A stretch of DNA of 5,727 nucleotides. Origin: Candidatus Nitrosopumilus sp. Its GTDB lineage: Archaea; Thermoproteota; Nitrososphaeria; Nitrososphaerales; Nitrosopumilaceae. How positions within the stretch are numbered: position 1 is the first letter of the stretch; each line of letters starts with the position of its first letter. Under the pieces are notes generated by a model. That model ran no database searches. It saw only the letters and a program-made list of their open reading frames with translations, and was not told the DNA's origin. Position numbers and translations under genes: made by a program. The stretch lies in the NCBI GenBank assembly GCA_029860565.1, contig JAOUAY010000089.1, forward strand, positions 1 to 5,727, in the 5' to 3' direction. This document shows, in pieces, positions 4,479 to 5,727 of the stretch.

Positions 4479-5069
4479 TTATTTTCTGCTTTTCATAATT
4501 TTATCAAATGCATTTTTAATTGAAATGAGCATTTTCTCTGCATATTTTGGTTCATTGGGATTTTTGTCAGGATGCCATTTTAAAATTAAACGTCTGTATG
4601 CATCTTTGATTTGCCCATCTGTGGAATTCTCCGATACACCTAACAGACTGTAGTGAATTGCAATGTCTGGTTCTTCAAATGATTGCTGTGTTTTTTGATA
4701 ACTTTTTTTGTACTTGTTTTGACTTCTCTGCCAAAACTCTCTTTTGAATAGCGATTCGATGTATCTCTGATGTGTTTGTGATTCATCTGTGGATATGTTT
4801 GTCCAGTGGGCTTGTTCAAACTCTTGAATTATTTCATCAAATTCATCATCGGAAATTCTGAATTGATTTGTTTGAAAAGTTTCTTCTTGTGGAACATAGT
4901 CCTGTCGCTTTCTAAATCTTCTAAAATTACTTTCAAATGATTTCACTTTTTTTAACCGGCGGGTTGTCTGACAATTCCTACAGATAAACCCATCAGAATT
5001 TTCTGGGTGAGGCCACAAATCAATCCTGTCAAATGATCCTTTACAGTTTGAGCATGTGTTTGTCAACAT
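4479..5069 (-). CDS. Zinc-ribbon protein with C-terminal J domain (DnaJ-like co-chaperone)
   Basis: This 196-aa protein joins an N-terminal zinc ribbon (C6-x2-C9 and C30-x2-C33) to a J domain at residues about 138-193. The J domain begins HYSLLGV, has the helix II segment IKDAYRRLILKWHPDKNP with the essential HPD triad (H166, P167, D168) and ends in a helix III-like AFDKIMK. J domains stimulate ATP hydrolysis by Hsp70 (DnaK). The middle (35-135) is highly charged and Gln/Glu/Arg-rich with no known domain, and may hold a client-binding surface. It lacks the Gly/Phe region, the four-repeat zinc finger and the C-terminal substrate domains of classical DnaJ, so it is a class III J-protein and should not be named dnaJ. 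The ATG at 5069 directly precedes the ribbon. Its partner and role are unknown. Confidence 0.85.
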   Translation of the reverse strand: MLTNTCSNCKGSFDRIDLWPHPENSDGFICRNCQTTRRLKKVKSFESNFRRFRKRQDYVPQEETFQTNQFRISDDEFDEIIQEFEQAHWTNISTDESQTHQRYIESLFKREFWQRSQNKYKKSYQKTQQSFEEPDIAIHYSLLGVSENSTDGQIKDAYRRLILKWHPDKNPNEPKYAEKMLISIKNAFDKIMKSRK

Positions 5070-5319
5070 GGAATTTCTTTTTTCTTTTCTTTTTGATGTT
5101 TTGTTTATTTTTTCTTTTCATATTTTTTATCAGTTTTGGGCTTTGGATTTTGTTTTAACAGATCTCCTACAAATCATAACATTCTACATTGCCTAATCAT
5201 GATGAATTCTTTGCTCAAAATTAGACAGAATTGGATTGGAATAAAACCTTAGATTCTAAACTCCAATAAGCTTTCATTATAAACAAAATAATTATCAATA
5301 GGACAAAATCAGTATCATC
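5070..5319. other. Divergent intergenic region with a polypyrimidine tract
   Basis: This stretch separates the minus-strand J-domain gene from the plus-strand pair at 5320. Bases 5075-5130 are almost entirely T and C on the plus strand, giving the J-domain gene a purine-rich leader. A possible minus-strand box A (AAATAAAC, 5103-5110) is centred about 38 nt from its start. An ATCATGAT palindrome lies at 5196-5203, and ATTGGA/TCCAAT (5235-5240 with 5262-5267) can pair across 21 nt. No RNA gene or further ORF is recognised. Confidence 0.4.
5277..5284 (+). promoter_or_regulatory. Probable box A of the 5320/5422 gene pair
   Basis: TTATAAAC is centred about 40 nt upstream of the ATG at 5320, predicting a start of transcription near 5306 and a leader of roughly 14 nt. 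A poorer AT-rich alternative (AATAATTA region, 5287-5294) would give a leaderless start. No Shine-Dalgarno sequence is visible before 5320. Confidence 0.35.
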
Positions 5320-5418
5320 ATGAATACATTGGATTATTTGATAAGACACAATGATCAAATTTCAATATCAATGCCTGAATGTGATAATATCAATACTGAT
5401 GGACAAGATGATGAGTAA
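5320..5418 (+). CDS. 32-aa acidic micro-ORF leading the end gene
   Basis: The ATG at 5320 opens a 32-codon frame beginning MNTLDYLIRHNDQISISM and ending in an acidic run, GQDDE, before TAA 5416-5418. It has one cysteine (C21) and no membrane segment, and I do not recognise it. It lies 3 nt before, and in the same reading frame as, the next gene, so the two are probably co-transcribed and translationally coupled. It could be a small protein, a regulatory upstream ORF, or a former N-terminal extension of the next protein cut off by a nonsense change. Confidence 0.45.
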   Translation: MNTLDYLIRHNDQISISMPECDNINTDGQDDE

Positions 5419-5421
5419 GGT

Positions 5422-5724
5422 ATGGTTGAAGCTTCACTTTCAAAACTAGATGATAAGGGCATTTTTACTATTGTAAAAGTCGAGAATATTGAAAAAAAAG
5501 TTGGGAAAGAAATCATTATTGAAGTGAATATTGAAACTGAAGACGAGCTTGACGGAGTAAGGAACTTTTATACTTCACGAAAAATGATTGTGGCAAAATT
5601 CTATGATAATGGTAAACCTACTCAATTAGCCCAAGATATTCAAAGAGGTAAAAAATATCGAGTAAAAATCATCAAACAAAGATTTGGTAATGGAAGAGAA
5701 GATTTTGATATTGCAAAATCTTAG
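5422..5724 (+). CDS. Unrecognised 100-aa beta-rich protein
   Basis: I cannot assign a family. The protein alternates short predicted strands and turns: GIFTIVKVENIE (13-24), KEIIIEVNIETE (29-40), RKMIVAKFYDNG (53-64) and KKYRVKIIKQRFG (77-89), with a helix-like QLAQDIQRG (68-76) between the last two. This pattern, a basic C-terminal half and lack of cysteines would fit a small OB-fold or similar nucleic-acid-binding barrel, but that is a guess from pattern alone. There is no signal peptide or membrane segment. The ATG at 5422 follows the micro-ORF stop by 3 nt; AAGG just before it is a weak ribosome-binding site, so translation may depend on coupling. TAG at 5722-5724 ends it near the window edge. 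Confidence 0.65.
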   Translation: MVEASLSKLDDKGIFTIVKVENIEKKVGKEIIIEVNIETEDELDGVRNFYTSRKMIVAKFYDNGKPTQLAQDIQRGKKYRVKIIKQRFGNGREDFDIAKS

Positions 5725-5727
5725 ATT

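Noticed and set aside
4465..4653. 62-aa plus-strand open frame
   Set aside because: It is antisense to the J domain, whose HPD motif and helices leave no doubt about the coding strand.
4479..5069. Naming this gene dnaJ
   Set aside because: The Gly/Phe region, the four CxxCxGxG repeats and the substrate-binding domains of classical DnaJ are absent; only the J domain is shared.
1..5727. tRNA, rRNA, CRISPR array, insertion sequence, integrase or attachment site
   Set aside because: No cloverleaf with a TTC-loop, no regularly spaced repeats, no transposase or integrase motifs and no terminal inverted repeats were seen on reading both strands.

Overview
The window looks like part of a Nitrososphaerota (Thaumarchaeota) chromosome, most likely a Nitrosopumilus-like ammonia-oxidising archaeon. 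The evidence is low GC, an archaeal/eukaryal-type ribosomal protein S26e, a two-copy 'IPxWIxNNAxWW' repeat protein of a kind I associate with this group, several very small zinc-finger or helical proteins, and promoters whose TATA-like box A is centred about 25-28 nt upstream of the start codon (leaderless mRNAs). The organism call is inference; no rRNA or marker gene is present to fix it.

Layout. 1-64 appears to be the 3' end of a truncated plus-strand gene. 65-287 is intergenic and holds a 13-bp inverted repeat. 288-860 (+) is a CDP-alcohol phosphatidyltransferase for membrane lipid head-group synthesis, and it meets the S26e gene (863-1150, -) tail to tail with 2 bp between stop codons. 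These two are core genes. From about 1200 rightward the content looks accessory: a tandem-repeat protein (1390-1779, -), a winged-helix-like protein with a Tyr/Asn/Asp-rich tail (1885-2454, -), and, diverging from it, an astacin-like (M12A) zinc metallopeptidase with a C-terminal PPC-like domain (2555-3595, +). A 342-bp stretch follows that contains a canonical box A and two overlapping micro-ORFs. Then come three minus-strand genes: a 62-aa C2H2-like protein (3938-4126, probable TTG start), a 65-aa charged helical protein (4201-4398), and a zinc-ribbon/J-domain protein (4479-5069). The right end has a plus-strand pair: a 32-aa acidic micro-ORF (5320-5418) and an unrecognised 100-aa beta-rich protein (5422-5724).

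How they may work together. No clear multi-gene defence, mobile or biosynthetic system can be demonstrated. The only suggestive pair is the winged-helix-like gene and the metallopeptidase, which diverge from a shared 100-bp region, so the former could regulate the latter. The metallopeptidase has the full metzincin zinc site but no visible signal peptide, which is unusual for its family, and its sequence resembles bacterial proteins I recall, so acquisition from bacteria is plausible. The minus-strand small genes appear to be separate leaderless transcription units rather than one operon. No tRNA, rRNA, CRISPR, insertion sequence, attachment site or origin was seen.
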